The notes below the pieces were generated by a model. It saw nothing but the letters and a program-made list of their open reading frames with translations. It was not told the origin of the DNA and made no database searches. A program made the position numbers and the translations under genes. Shown here piece by piece: positions 46,561-59,785 of a DNA stretch of 64,000 bases; the first letter of the stretch is position 1, and every line of letters starts with the position of its first letter. Source of the DNA: Diospyros lotus (Eukaryota > Streptophyta > Magnoliopsida > Ericales > Ebenaceae); contig NC_068338.1 of assembly GCF_014633365.1 (NCBI RefSeq), forward strand, positions 26,786,291-26,850,290. The letters are read 5' to 3'.

Positions 46561-49500
46561 CAAAACCAACATACAAATAAGAATAAAAAAAAAAACATGT
46601 GTCTCAACACCAATAAATCAACGTACTAATAAAAAGACATCCTTGCAAGAATTGGTGTCTTGCTTTATGAGGGTTGGGAGAGAGTAGGTTGTGTACGCAA
46701 CCTTCACATTGTTTTGCAATTAGGTTATTTCCACAACTCAAACCTGCAACCTTCCGTTCACAAAGGATCAGCCATATCGCTGCAAATGTTGCCCACTAAA
46801 CCAACATAGTAATAACAATAAAAAATTTAAAAATACATTTCAACATAATAAGTATAATTAAGGAAAAAAATAAATCAACATACTAAAAAAAAGGCATCCT
46901 ACCAACAAGTGATTTCCCGCTTTGCAAGGGTTAAGTGAGAGTAGATTGTGTACACTGCCTTCACATTGCTTTGCAATTAAATTATTTCCACAACTCGAAC
47001 CCATGATCTTCCATTCACAAAGGAAAAACCATATCGTCACTACGAATGCTTGCCCACTAAACCAACATAGTAAAAACAATTAAAAAATACATTTCAACAC
47101 TTATAGGTACAATTAAAGAAAAAAATAAATCAACATACTAATAAAAAAGCATCCTAGCAACAAGGGGTGTCCTACTTTGTGAGGGTTGGAAGAGAGTAGG
47201 TTGTGCATGAAATCTTTACATTGCTTTACAATTAGGTTATTTCCACAACAGGAATCGTAACCTTCCGTTCACAAAGGATCAACCATATCGCTATTACGAA
47301 CGCTAGCCCAATAAACCAACATAGTAATAACAATAAAAAATTAAAAAATACATTTCAACAATAACAAGTACAATTAAGGAAAAAAATAAATCGACATACA
47401 AATAAAAAGGCATCCTAACAACAAGTTGCAACTTTGTGAGGGTTAGAGAGTAGGTTGTGTACTAAACCTTCACACTGCTTTGCAATTAGTTTATTTCCAC
47501 AACTCGAACCCATGATCTTCCGTTCACAAAGTAGGAACCATATCATTACTAGGAAGGCTTGCCCACTAAACCAACATAGTAATAACAATAAAAAATTAAA
47601 ACATACATTTCAACACCATAAGTTATATTAAAGGAAAAAATATATCAACATAGTAATAAAAAGGGAACCTCACAACAAATGGTGTCCTGCTTTGTGAGGG
47701 GGTTAGGGGAGAGTAGGTTGTGCATGCAACCTTCACATAGCTTTGTAAATTAGGTTATTTCCAAAACTCGAACCCGTGATCTTCATTTCACGAAGGAGCA
47801 ACCATATCTTTACTACGAAGGCTAGTCCACCAAACCATCATAGTAATAACAAAAAAAAAAAAATTAAAAATACATTCCAACACCAATAAGTATAATTAAA
47901 AGAAAAGTTAAATCAACATACTACTCAAAAGACATCCAAACAGTAAGTGGTGTCCTCCTGCTTTGTGATGGTTGGAAGAGAGAAGGCTGTGAATGCAACC
48001 TTCACATTGCTTTGCAATTAGGTTATTTCCACAACTCAAACCCACAACCTTCCATTCACAAAAGATCAACCACATCATTGTTACGAACACTTGCCCACTA
48101 AACCAAAATAATAATAACAATAAAAAAAATTAAAAAATATTTCAACACTAATAAGTACAATTAAGTAAAAAAAATTAACGTACTAATAAAAAGGCATCCT
48201 AGCAAAGAGTGATTTACCACTTTGTGAGGGTTGCAGGTTGTGTACTCAACCTTCACATTGCTTTGCAACTAGGTAATTTCCGCAATTCGTACTCGTGATC
48301 TTTCGTTCACAAAGGAGAAACCATATTGTTACTACGAAGGCTTGCCCACTAAACCAAAATAGTAATAACAATAAAAATTTAAAAATTAATTTAAACACCT
48401 ACAAGTTCAATTAAGGGAAAAAATAAATCAACATACTAATAAAAATGCAACCTCACAACAAGTGTCTTGGTTTGTGAGGGTTGGGAGAGAGTAGGTTGTG
48501 TCCGCAACCATCATATTGCTTTGCAATTAGGTTATTTCCACAACTCGAACCCGCAACCTTCCGTTCACGAAGGATCAACCATATCATTGTAACAAATTTT
48601 TGCCCACTAAACCAGCATAGTAATAACATTAAAAGATTAAAAAATAAATTTCAACACGAATAAGTACAATTAAGGAAAAAAGATAAATCAACATACTAAT
48701 AAAAAGGTATCTTAGTAGCAAATGATTTCTTGCTTTGTGAGGGGGGTTAGGGGAGAGTAGGTTGTGTACGAAAACTTCACATTGCCCTGCAATTAGGTTA
48801 TTTCCAAGACTCGAACCCGTGATCTTCCGTTCACAAAGGAGAAACCATATTGCTACTACAAAGGCTTGCCCATTAAACCAACATAGAAATAATAATAAAA
48901 AATTAAAAATATATTTCAACACCTATAAGTACAATTAAAGAACAAATAAATCAACATACTAATAAAAAGGCATCCTCGCATCAAGTGGTGTCCTACTTTG
49001 TGAGGGTTGGGAGAGAGTAGGTTGTGTAGGCAACCATCACATTGCTTAGCAATTAGACTATTTTCACAACTCAAACCTGCAACCTTCCCTTCTCAAAGGA
49101 TTAACCATATTGTCGTTACGAATTCTTGCCCACTAAACCCACATGGTAATAACAATAAAAAATTAAAAAATACATTTCAACACGAACAAATACAATTAAG
49201 CAAAAAAATAAATCAACATACTAATAAAAAGGCATCTTAGCAACAAGTGATTTACCGCTTTGTGAGGGGGGTTAGGGGCGAGTAGGTTGTGCACTCAACC
49301 TTCACATTGCTTTGCAATTAGGTTATTTCCACAAGTCGAACCCCATGATTTTCAGTTCACAAAGGACCAACCATATTGTTACTACAAAGGCTTGCCCATT
49401 AAGCCAACATAGTAATAACAATAAAAAATTAAAAAATAAATTAACATACGAATAAAAAGGCATCCTCGCAACAAGTGGTTTCCTGCTTTGTGAGGGTTGG

Positions 49501-49960
49501 GAGAGAGTAGGTTGTGTATGCAACCTTCACATTGCGTTGTGATTAGGTTATTTCCACAACTCCAATCCACAACTTTCCGTTCACAAAGGATTATCGTTGC
49601 TACAAAGGCTTCCCACTAAACCAACATAGTAATAACAATAAAAAATACATTTCAATACCTTGAAGTACAGTTAAGGAAAAAATAAATCTACATAATAATA
49701 AAGGGGCATCCTCGCAACATGTGGTTTCCCACTTTGTTTGGGGTGAGGAGGGTTATTTGTGTACGTAACATTCACCTTGCTTTGCAAAGAGGTCATCTTC
49801 ACAACTAGAACCCATGACCTTCCTTTCACAAAAAGAGCAACCAAATCATTGCTGCCAAGGCTCACCCACTAAACCAACATACTAATTAACTATCAGAAAT
49901 TAAACAATATATTTCAACAACAATAAAGACAATTAAAGAAAAATAAGAAACCAACATAAT
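46561..49960 (-). repeat. SINE-derived tandem array A3 (13 units)
   Basis: Unit-for-unit equivalent of A2 at an offset of about 33.3 kb, with only scattered substitutions and short indels. Unit count and the irregular units are conserved, so no units were gained or lost since the duplication. Confidence 0.88.
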
Positions 49961-52900
49961 GATACCAATCAAAAATTAAACAAAGCATAAGTATAGAAAG
50001 TAAACAAAAAGAGAGACGGTTCTAGTATTTGACCTTTTTAGCAAATAATTTTTTACATGAAGGTAGTATAAAATTAACAAATGAGCATAAAGATGATGGT
50101 GAGGAAGAGGTAAAGGAACGACAAAGCATCTTAAAGGACCGCATAGATGAATACACAACATGCCTATCAAAGTTTAATACCAAAACCATTACCAAATCCC
50201 CAAATCTTTTTTTTTTTTAATTTGGGCAATGGTCTCTCAGGCCCCAAAAAACACCACAAGAAATGCAGTAAAAAGGGCACATTTTATCCCAAAATATGAG
50301 TTAAGTAGGATCACGTAGAAATGATTCAGATCCAATCATGTGATCTTATATTGGTCCTACCAAAACATGATACAGTGTGCAATCTGAACAGATTCCATGA
50401 AAATGAAAAGTAGGATAATATTGATCCTACAATCCAAGTTAAGATCCAGAAACAATGGTTGGTGATTTCCAAGAAATTTATGTACGTAGAGTCAACACAT
50501 GGCAAAAAAAGTACCAAGAAGAATTCCCATAAACTTAGGCATACTTGAGATAGCCAAAGAGGAGCCTTTGATTGTAACTGCATTTACCAAAAAAAAAAAA
50601 TAATAATATACAACGCTATTTAGCTGGTCCTTGTACCAAAACTATTTGCAGAAAACTCTAAATTTCTACATTATCATCTTTGAAGTAAACACACAGGAAA
50701 CAAACATCTAGGTAGACAAACAGAGATATGAATTATTCAAGCATCTAACCCTTTTTGCACAAAGTTGGGGAGTGAATCAAATGATAGTACAATAAAATTA
50801 ATATACTGAAAATTAAACCTAGCATGGTCCTTGTTCTCACTTCAAACCATAGTAACAATTCTTATAAGCCAAAAATGTGGGGACAAAAGGGACACCTAGA
50901 GAAGAAACCAGTCAATCTCTCCATCGCCACTATATGATGATCTGAAATATTCAAGGATCAATTTGAGACATTAAATGAGTTTTTGAATATTTTAAAAGAT
51001 TACGAAAATGGGTCAAAACTATGGGAAAACATAAAAGAGTGACCACATGATTGGGAGTAATGAGATGTTATGGGGCAGCAAGTGTATCGGTCAGATTCGG
51101 TGAAGTGGACCCATTTAGTGGGAAAGTCTACAATCGGTTTGCTCGTGGAAAGAAGGCGGCTTAGGGCAGAGCTAAGTGTCCTAATATTATGTTTTAAAAT
51201 ATTCTGCTATGTTCTGTTTTCTTTTGTCAGTTTATTTTCTATTTTCTGTCAGTTATATCAGTTATATTAGTATTTGAATTTGTCTAGATCTGCTATTCTC
51301 TAGGAAGCAGTTCCTAGTTCTAAGATGGCAGTTATCTCTCTACTTCCCTGCAAGACTTTTATGTGGTTCAGAGGGGAATAGACATTTGTTATGTAGTATT
51401 TTTCACAAAAGTTGAGTACTTTCTTACTCAAGGAGATCATCGAGTTCTTTCTTGATGAGCTCAAATTTTCTAGTAAAGATAGGTCAGAAAGGGAGAATAT
51501 CACAGAAGCATTCTACAACTTCTTTTTCTGATTATTCTGTTTCAAGACCTATAAACTGATCAAGGGCTCAGGAACTTACCATGAGAAATGTTGATGCTTA
51601 ACTTGAACATAATATGTTGAGTTCAATACCAACCAAATTTCTGTTAGAAAATATCTACTAACAACATAAATTTGAGACCTTAAAACCTCAAAATAATAGT
51701 TTCAAGTCAAGTACCAACAAACCCCAATACTACCAATCATATGATTATTCAAATTACCAAATTATGAATTTTTTAATATTTTCAAAAATTACAAAAACTA
51801 GCCAAAAATATGAAACAAGAGTGATTACATGATTAAAGCATTGAGATATCATAACTTGAACCCAATATATTGAGCTCGATAACCAACCAAATGTCTGTTT
51901 TTAGATGATATATAGTAGATTGGCTGATTTGTTGTAGAAAATTTGTAAAGGATGACTAAAGACATGAAATTAGGCATGCCAATGCATTTGACACATTTGG
52001 ACGCCTCAGAATTCCAAATATGTCAACTTGCTAAAATGCTTAAATAAGATGATAAGGGCTATAGCTCAGTTGGTAGAGCAAATGGAACCCAAAAACCTCA
52101 ACATAATGGATTCAAGTTAACTACTACATATCTAATATTCCCAATCATATGATCATTCAAATTATTGAATTATGAGTTTTTTAACAATTTCAAAATTACA
52201 ACAAGCCAAAAATATCAAAGATGACTGATCACTTCATTGGAGTATCGAGATATCTTGTTGATACATAACATGAACCCAATAAAGGTTCATAATCAACCAA
52301 ATTTCTGTTCATAGAAGATATATGGTGATTGGTTGATTTGTTGTAGCAAATTTGAGAATGATGACCAGGAAACATGAAATTAGGCATTTTAACGCACTTG
52401 ACGTATTTGGATTCTTTAGACTTCCAAATATCTCAACTTTCTAAAATGCTTAATTTCACTTTTCCAGGTAACAAATTTTACCATAACAAGAAAACCAACG
52501 TAAAATATATATTTGAACCACAGAAATTTCAGGCACGAAAGCATCATAAATAATGGATTAAAATTAAATATTAACATAATCTCTATACTCCAGATCATAT
52601 GATCATTCAAATTACCAAAATATGAATTTTTTGAATATTTTCAAAAAGTAAGAAAATGGGCCAAAAATATGAAAAAGAAAAATAAAGTATGATCACTTGA
52701 TTGGATATTAGATGAAAAGGTGTTGACAAAAAACCAAAGGTATATCAAGTTAGAGTTATCCATTTTCTTCAAATAGACATCAAACTTGTTTTTGCTTGTG
52801 ATAGGCATTATTGAAGACTTGTAAAGACTTTAACCATGCTAATGATGATAGACTCCAAGTAAACAATTTAACAAACGAACTATTCATGATAGCAAAACAG

Positions 52901-53215
52901 ACATGGACTACAACCTAGTGTTTAAAAACCTTGAGCACAGACCTTACCATGTCCACATGGATTATAGATGTTCTTCAAGTAGAAACATTAACACTAGAAC
53001 TTATGTACCTAAAACTACAAAAGCACCCACACAGTACCAGTTTCTCCAAGTGCCAATGAAATGTAGCCTAGACTCTGTCAAATCAAAGCACAATAACGGT
53101 GTATATCCTCATCAAGTAAATTTAGTAATATATACTATGATCATTGCAAAAAGTTACATACAAAAGAAACGAGAAAAGGGGATGTAAATTAAAACTGCTT
53201 AGGGAATAAAAAATG
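49461..53215. repeat. X block, copy d (2.35-kb internal deletion)
   Basis: Nearly identical to copies b and c. At 52,080 the text runs from GCTCAGTTGGTAGAGCA straight to AATGGAACCC, skipping the segment equivalent to about 24,743-27,092. Only one X copy is present in unit 2. Its first SINE unit shares TTTCCTGC with copy c rather than TTTCGTGC of copy b. Confidence 0.82.
52056..52080 (+). other. Truncated tRNA-like sequence at deletion joint
   Basis: GGGCTATAGCTCAGTTGGTA plus GAGCA survives and ends exactly at the deletion breakpoint of X copy d. Confidence 0.45.
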
Positions 53216-53239
53216 CCAAACAAAGATTAAAACATATAT

Positions 53240-54258
53240 CTTATTAGTTTATTTGCAGCAATAGAATCCATCAGTCCATCAGTCATGCAGATTTCACTAC
53301 TGGTAACACGCCACTAGGGACCTGGAATAAACTACGAACAATGGAAATTATAAAAGTTCAAGAAATGCTAAATTTTCAGCTTTGAATGTCAATATTAGCG
53401 ATGGACTGTGTACCTCGTGTTCCTGATTGTACTGTCCGGAAGGTTACTGCATATGATATGAGTGACACAATGCCTTGAATAATAATTCTCAAAGCGTCCT
53501 CCCCATGCTTTATTATACACCCTCACACCACCTGTGAAGATTCCAGGGAAAAGAAAATTTTCAAGTATTTGGTAACACCTCTATGCATTTAATGAAGATC
53601 GCCAAGTTCATTCATCAAAACCTGACTAGATGGCACCACATTAAATCCATCAACAAAAATACAAACCCCTTTAAAAATGGGCTTCTCACTTTTCGAACAA
53701 TGATTAGAAGAACTCAATGCTTCAGCGTCAAACTGTTCCTGTAGTTTCTGATTATCCACGGCCATGTCACTGAAACCACATGCCAAAACACATCAATACA
53801 CATTCAGAATCTCAGTATGATTAGGGGCAAAAAAGAGATTACCAACACGGAAAGAAGCACCAAAAAGAAACTGCTAATAAGTAAAAAGCCAACCAGAAGG
53901 TCATTATGTATACATGAAACTAAACAACGACGAAGAAGTTTAATGCTCTCCTATTCCGGCCCATTTGCTAACTACCAGAATTCAACTTTAAAAACCAAAA
54001 GGCCATCGAATACAGCGAATTACATTTGAAGTACTCATAAATTTACAATAGAATTCTGTATTTTCCTAATTTTTCTCGATTGTTCCGTTCCTTTTCTATT
54101 CAGTGATGTCAGTAATTTGAATATACGTCATAGGACAACCGTTAATAGAAGCAATCAAACCGCATACAAATTCAGAGAGAGAGAGAGGACCTAGCGGAAT
54201 CGGAGAAGAGCGAACTGCGAAAGGAGGACAGGAGGAAAAGCAACCATGCCTGGGGCTC
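53240..54258 (-). pseudogene. REV1: REV1 5'-region pseudogene, cassette e
   Basis: Almost identical to cassette b. Exon 1 is 54,191-54,258, exon 2 53,622-53,769 (one S-to-E-region change, SEKPIFKG), exon 3 53,414-53,531 with an open BRCT segment, and the exon 4 relic 53,240-53,308. The few differences from cassette b include GGGCCAAAAAGAG to GGGCAAAAAAGAG in intron 1. The polymerase region is absent, as in all copies. Confidence 0.84.
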
Positions 54259-54705
54259 AGATTACTTATCTGGAAGGGTTTGAAGAGAGCGAGTGAAGTC
54301 GAAGGTCGTTGTTTATGCCAGATGGGACAATTTGGGATGATCGATCAAGAAGATATTGGGGTTTTAGAGCCGTTAGAGGAATGAAACTTGCTTGCAAAGC
54401 AAGATAGATCCCGGCGATTTGATTTTATTTGATTTGGACGTACAGCCAGCTGAGTTGCTTCTCACTCAAGCCCTTGAAATACGTCTTCTTGATCTTCAGA
54501 GGCGAAGACACCCGCAACGGCTTTGTTGACCATCTCTATTCGGCTCTACATCAGAAGGTCATTTTCACGTTCAAGGATGACCTGAAGCTCGAGAGAGGTG
54601 AATCGATTTCTCCGGCGATCCTGAAAGCCATCGAAGAGTCGAGGTTTGACGTGGTTGTTTTCTCCAAAGAAGTGCGCTTCTTGGTTGTTTTCTATGAAGT
54701 ATATC

Positions 54706-54780
54706 CGAGGGATCTACTCTATAAAACACCGGCAAAACGGTGACACCGTTTTGCCGGTGTTTTATAAAGTAGATCGCTCG
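54706..54780. repeat. Near-perfect hairpin in TIR fragment e
   Basis: Arms 54,706-54,742 and 54,744-54,780 pair around one base with about two mismatches. The arms agree with each other better than with cassette b at CACCGGCAAAACGG. Confidence 0.92.
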
Positions 54781-54867
54781 AATTTACAAAAAAACAAAGA
54801 GGGAGCATTGGAGAAGCATTCGGCAAACACGAGAGAGATTCCAGCGAAGAGAGGGAGAAGCAGAAGG

Positions 54868-55015
54868 TGCGGTGCAGAGATGAAGGAATGCTCAGCCAAT
54901 ACTTCGGGGGAGGGGGGGGGGGGGTGCAGTGCAGAGATGGAGGAATGCTCAGTCAATATTTCGGCCGGGGGGGGCGGCGTCGCAGTGCAGAGATGGAGGA
55001 ATGCTCAGCCAATAT
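54868..55015. repeat. Triplicated unit with G tracts, cassette e
   Basis: Three copies of the GCAGAGATG-AGGAATGCTC unit, with G-rich spacers GGGGGAGGGGGGGGGGGGG and GGGGGGGCGGCG. The first tract is shorter than and interrupted relative to cassette b. Confidence 0.9.
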
Positions 55016-55025
55016 TTCTGGTGGG

Positions 55026-55391
55026 ATTAAGAAACACTAGGGTATCAACTACCCCCTCAACAACTCAAACTCGAATCTTTTTTTAAAGGGTTATTAGCAT
55101 CAAAGTCAAATTTTTAACTTTTGACAATTTTATCCAATGCACTCGATCAGAATAGTTCAATTTCTGAAAATAATTATAATCTTAGTTAATGCTGAAATTA
55201 ATTTTAACCCAAGTGTGATTTTGTCTAGGTGATGTGTCACTTGACATTTAATTTATTTTTTATTTTTTTAAAAAAATACTCTATTTTCGCTTTTTTGCTA
55301 TGACTTTTTTTGTCTTGTCTCGTCAATACAAATTGGTTAACACACACTATAATATATATATACACACATAGTAACATATATATATATATAC
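55026..55391. other. AT-rich spacer after TIR fragment e
   Basis: Counterpart of 30,041-30,450 with TA/CA repeats before the hAT element. No gene is seen. Confidence 0.6.
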
Positions 55392-56644
55392 ACTAAAAAT
55401 GAAAAATAAAAAATCAAGTCGAATTTGGCCTGTGAAAGAGGCGAGTCGAGTCGGGTCGAGCAATAGAAATTGGGGCTTGCCATGGCCCTGTGGCCCTTAA
55501 TAAATGGGCCAAGACAAGTTGAATCTGGGCGAGCCGTGGGCCTATTGAGTCGGCCGACCCCTAGCTCGTGGGCTATTTATTTTCAATTTCTTAAACATAA
55601 TTGTTAAATATTTTTTTCTCAAATGCAATAAGTATTTTTTAAAATATGTTTATAAGTAAACATAATTTTTAATTACTATATTTATAATTACTAATTACAA
55701 ACATAATTTTTTAAATATTTTTATAATTTTTTGGTGGGTCGGGCAAAGTCAATTGGTGGGCCGACACATGGGCCATTTTGGTGGGTCGGGCCAGGCCAGG
55801 CCAGGCCATGAGCCACAGATCACTAGCCTGACACGTAAGGATGGCAATTGTAATCGAAACCATGGGGAACTGAACCGAAATCTAATCGGTCAACGTGATT
55901 AAAAATCGTTTGACAGGAAAACGATTTGGTTTGGGAAAAAATCGAACACTGTTTCAATGGGTATGGTTTATTTATGATTTTTACTAAATCCAAACTAAAA
56001 TCGAAATCGAAACTGAGCCAAATGTGTGTATAATCAAACCAAACCAAATATATATATATATATTTAATATATTATATATACACATATTACATATATTGAC
56101 TAATACATTTTTTTACAAGTATTTTAATTAATGCATTACAAATATATAAAATATTTAATATTTATAAAGTAATTATCAAATAAAAATAAAATTTAATCTA
56201 AAATTATTTTATTTTTAACAATCAAATAATTATATTCAAGAAATTTGAAGTTAATTTGTAACTTTATGTAGGAAGAAGATAATTTTATTAGAGTTTGTCT
56301 TTGTTTGTTGTAAAATTATTAAAAAAATTTATAAATATTATTTACAAAAATTGTCTTTGTTTGTTAGTATGGATCAAACTAAAAAAATTATGGTTAAAAG
56401 CAAAACCAAATCGAAATCGAATGATTTGGTTATGGTTTTTAATTTTTAAAACCAATGAGTAATGATTTGATTTTGCTTTTAATAATCTAAATTTGGTTCG
56501 GTTATGATTTTTGACAAAAATCGAAACCAAATCGAACTATTGTCGACCCTACTGGCACGGCCCACATTCTTCTAGCCGCCCTAGTCCGTCTGCTATAGTA
56601 TTGCGCCGAGCGCGTGAGGTAAGCCGGCCCATTTACCATCTCTA
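55392..56644. mobile_element. hAT-like non-autonomous element with nested element, copy 2
   Basis: Counterpart of 30,451-31,742. The left end TAAAAATGAAAAATAAAAAA is eroded; the right end is GGCCCATTTACCATCTCTA. It contains the same nested insertion, and differs from copy 1 by many substitutions in the GGGCC-rich parts. Confidence 0.65.
55836..56551. mobile_element. Nested hAT (Ac-like) MITE, copy 2
   Basis: Ends TAAGGATGGCAAT and, reverse-complemented, TAGGGTCGACAAT. The 8-bp flanks CTGACACG and CTGGCACG match at 7 of 8, the best evidence for the insertion. Confidence 0.8.
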
Positions 56645-56718
56645 AGACACACACAAAAAAAAAAACATATACACACAGTAATATATATATATATATACAC
56701 GGATTAAAACATACATCT

Positions 56719-57300
56719 TATTAGTTTATTTCCAGCAATAGAATCCATCAATCCAGCCATGCAGATTTCATTACTGGTAACACGCCACTAAGGACCCGGA
56801 ATAAATTACGAACAATGGAAATTATAAAAGTTCAAGAAATGCTAAATTATCAGCTTTGAATGTCAAAATTAGCGATAGACTGTGTAGCTCGTGTTCCTGA
56901 TTGTACTGTCCGGAAGGTTACTGTATATGATATGAGTGACACGGTGCCTTGAATAATAATTCATGCTTTATTATACGAATCATGCTAGATATACAATCTT
57001 TTTATATATCTTGGGTTACATAAGGGAGTATTATGACCAAAATATCTCGCACCTCACATACATCTCTATGTGCCTCATGAGGGACTTTTTATCATCGGTA
57101 CACCTTTATATAGTTCAAGATATACACAAAAATATACCAATAGCATTTTCCTTATTATACACCCTCACAGCATAGGACAACCATTAATAAAAGCAATCAA
57201 ACTGCATACAAATTCAAAGAGAGATAGAGAGGACCTAGCGGAATCGAAGAAAAGTGAACTGCGAAAGGACAGGAGAAAAAGCAACCATGCCTGGGGCTCT
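56719..57300 (-). pseudogene. REV1: REV1 remnant f, exon 2 deleted and MITE inserted
   Basis: Counterpart of remnant c. It has the exon 4 relic (56,719-56,783), truncated exon 3 (from 56,887) and exon 1 (57,235-57,300, with its donor CTAG|GTCC intact). A 176-bp MITE splits exon 3. The donor after exon 3 is altered (GTGTAG instead of GTGTAC on the plus strand). The conserved leader continues to 57,534 without a TIR exon. Confidence 0.7.
56976..57151. mobile_element. MITE, 176 bp, inserted in REV1 remnant f
   Basis: TTATTATA flanks it on both sides (56,968-56,975 and 57,152-57,159). Remnant c shows the empty site TTTATTATACACCC near 33,092. Its ends (CGAATCATGCTAGATATAC and, reversed, GGAAAATGCTATTGGTATA) identify it as a shorter relative, in opposite orientation, of the 302-bp MITE at 39,704. 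Confidence 0.85.
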
Positions 57301-57544
57301 GATTACTTTATCTGGAAGGGGTTTGAAGAGAGCGAGTGAAGTCGAAGGTCATTGTTTATGCCAGATGGGACAAATTGGGATGATCGATCAAGAAGATATT
57401 GGGGTTTTAGAGCCGTTAAGAGTAATGAAACTTGCTTGCAAAGCAAGATAGACCCTAGCGATTTGATTTTTTTGATTTGGACGTACAACCCGTTGCTGAG
57501 TTGTTTGATTCTTACTCAACTCCACTAAATATCATTGTTAGTGG

Positions 57545-57955
57545 AAGTCGTTCTACAAGGTCAGACAGACCGACATACGCAATTACCGAGTGAGGGTAAA
57601 ATGATAAAATTGCCCTCCACCCACTTTGCAAATTTGCAAGGTGGGTCATTGCCTTACTCTCTCGCCTCCCCTCCCATGGTCGTCGTCGCGCCTCACTGTC
57701 ATGCTATCGTTGCCTCGCCTCGTTGAAGATGCAGCGACGGTCGACAAGGTGAGACGAGACAAGGGAACGATAGAAACGAGGCGAGGTGATGGCGGCATGG
57801 CAGCAAGGGACGACGGCAAGGCAAAGCAGCGACGAGGCGATGGTCATGGGAGGCGAGAAGAGAGAGTAGAGTAAGGAGAGGAATGGGTAATTTCATCTTT
57901 TTGTCCTCTTTCTGTAAGCCTGTCGGTAAGACTATCTGGCTCTCAAGTATTTTTC
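57545..57955. mobile_element. GC-rich foldback-type element, copy 2
   Basis: Exact TTGTTAGTGG repeats flank it (57,535-57,544 and 57,956-57,965). The ends GAAGTCGTTCTAC and reversed GAAAAATACTTGAGAGCC share only short similarity. The GC-rich core is partly self-complementary (CTCGCCTCCCCTCCCATGG against CCATGGGAGGCGAGAAGAG). Confidence 0.6.
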
Positions 57956-57965
57956 TTGTTAGTGG

Positions 57966-58858
57966 TATATTTTTTCTTTTCTTTTCTGTTCTAATTAATT
58001 AAGTATCTAAAACGTTAAATAATAATTTAGGTGATTTCAAATATATGCTAATTTAGTTATATATATTTTTTTAAAAAAAGTAAATTTTCAACCACAGCTT
58101 AGTTTGAAAAATATATCCTAACTATTGCTCACCTTTATTTTTAACTTTTTGTTATGTTTTTTAAATTAATTGTAGTTGGTTTATTCTATTATCTATTTTT
58201 ATTTTCTTTTTAATGTAAAAACAGTTGTAATATAAAAAGTTAAACATCTTTATTTTTTAAATTTTTTAAATTTATTCTATTTCAAAACATCCTAAATTAT
58301 AATCTATTTATTTAAGAATAATTATTATCATGTTGAATAATAGTAAAAGGAATAAATTATATCAAACACTTTTAAAATTTAACAAAAATATAAAGACACA
58401 TTTTATATATAAAAAATAATAAAACATCTTTAATATTAATTTAGTGCATAGCTTAGTCATTCTACCTCATACTTAAATCTTCTTCTTAATTTCTCTTTTT
58501 CCTACCTTTATTTTTCCTTCCCAATCCATAATATGTGCGAATAAGATTGAAAGATGACAGTTCCAAAAACACAGGTCAAGTGGTTGAGCCACAATAAGGG
58601 GATTCACACCAATAGATCATGAGTTTGATTTCTTACCCTACATAGTGAGGCAAAAGTTCCACCTGCGATTTACCTCATCTGCCGAAATCAAAGGCACGAG
58701 TGGTTAGGGACTGCATAAGGACGATAATCCCAAGATTAAATGATGATGTATGAGAAGTGAGAATTGAACAGATAATGAGCTATACTGCTTGATATTGAGC
58801 CAGAATACCAAAGCTCTATAAACTGACTTCTATGGTTATGTTATGTAATGCGTGTAGA
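57966..58858. other. AT-rich start of M block, copy b
   Basis: Counterpart of 33,868-34,712. No gene is seen. Confidence 0.6.
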
Positions 58859-59048
58859 TAGAGTGAAAATAGGCGGGCTGAGTTAAATTTGGCCCGTGAG
58901 GGAGGCTGGGCAATAGGAAATAAGGGCCCGACATGGCCCTATGACCCTTAACAAACAGGCCAAGGCTGGCGGGGCGAGCCGTGGGCTTGTCGAGTCGAGT
59001 CTAGCCAAGCGGGGCCATAGGCTTGCAAGCAGGGCCATGCCATCTTCG
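58859..59048. mobile_element. Short hAT-like MITE, copy 2
   Basis: Counterpart of the element at 34,713. The right end CCATGCCATCTTCG is closer to the family terminus than in unit 1. Confidence 0.5.
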
Positions 59049-59158
59049 CATGCCAAATCTTCTCTCTTGATTTTTCCTTTGATTTGATGCAGCCATTCCT
59101 TCTTCCTATTCAAATATCCTCCTTATTTTTCCTACTCAAATTTTCTAATAATTACAAG

Positions 59159-59462
59159 GCATATTCCCTTTAAGAAGAAAGATCATTGTGCTGTGAATGA
59201 CCCTGTATTATCATTATGCTTTGATTTGCTAGATTTATCGTACAAATCTATCTCTTGTTCGTCAAATTCAACATCCAACCAATCCTTAAAGCATATACAC
59301 ATTTCTAGTGTCATATGTTACAATCTTGATCTCTTTGGGTTGAGAATTTTGTTTCCTGTAAAAAAAGATAACTTCGATGGCACTGTGGACACCGAGGAGT
59401 TAGTAGATCTCGAGCCATGGCGACAACATCGGATACGTGTGTTGATTTTGACGTCATCATGA
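59159..59462 (+). pseudogene. Exon-like open segment in M, copy b (unrecognised)
   Basis: Copy of the segment at 35,010. The acceptor is altered (ACAAGG for GCAGGG), but the frame stays open to ..EPWRQHRIRVLILTSS. Function unknown. Confidence 0.33.
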
Positions 59463-59595
59463 CAAAATATCAAATGTATTAATTTGGTCATAAAAAATAA
59501 AGATCTCTTATTTAAATAGAATTTAAATTTGTTAAATCCACTAGATATTTGTGGACTGTCCTTTAATTTCTTCGATTTGAGGTATGTGGACCATC

Positions 59596-59785
59596 TAGAG
59601 TTGAAAAATGGGCGAGTTGAGCCATTTTTGTGGGCCGGGCCAAGTTGGGCCCCGGGCCACAAAACACTGGCACAACATGGCCTGCATTCTTGGGGCCAGG
59701 CCACCCAACCCGTTTGTTACAGTATCGGACCAGGCTAGGCTGGGTGGGAGGCGAGTCCATGGGCCCGGCCCATTTGCCAACTCTA
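59596..59785. mobile_element. Short hAT-like MITE, copy b
   Basis: Ends TAGAGTTGAAAAATGGGC and GGCCCATTTGCCAACTCTA are inverted repeats. It is the counterpart of 35,449-35,635. Confidence 0.65.

Larger units (their letters stand above)
54473..55025 (+). pseudogene. TIR-domain resistance-gene fragment, cassette e
   Basis: Sister of the fragment at 29,485. It keeps the more conserved FRGEDTRNGFVDHLYSALHQ and ESISPAILKAIEESRFD text, has the same hairpin, and adds AA in a lysine run, which shifts the frame after NLQK. The terminal segment is again triplicated with G tracts of different length. It is non-coding as it stands. Confidence 0.82.
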
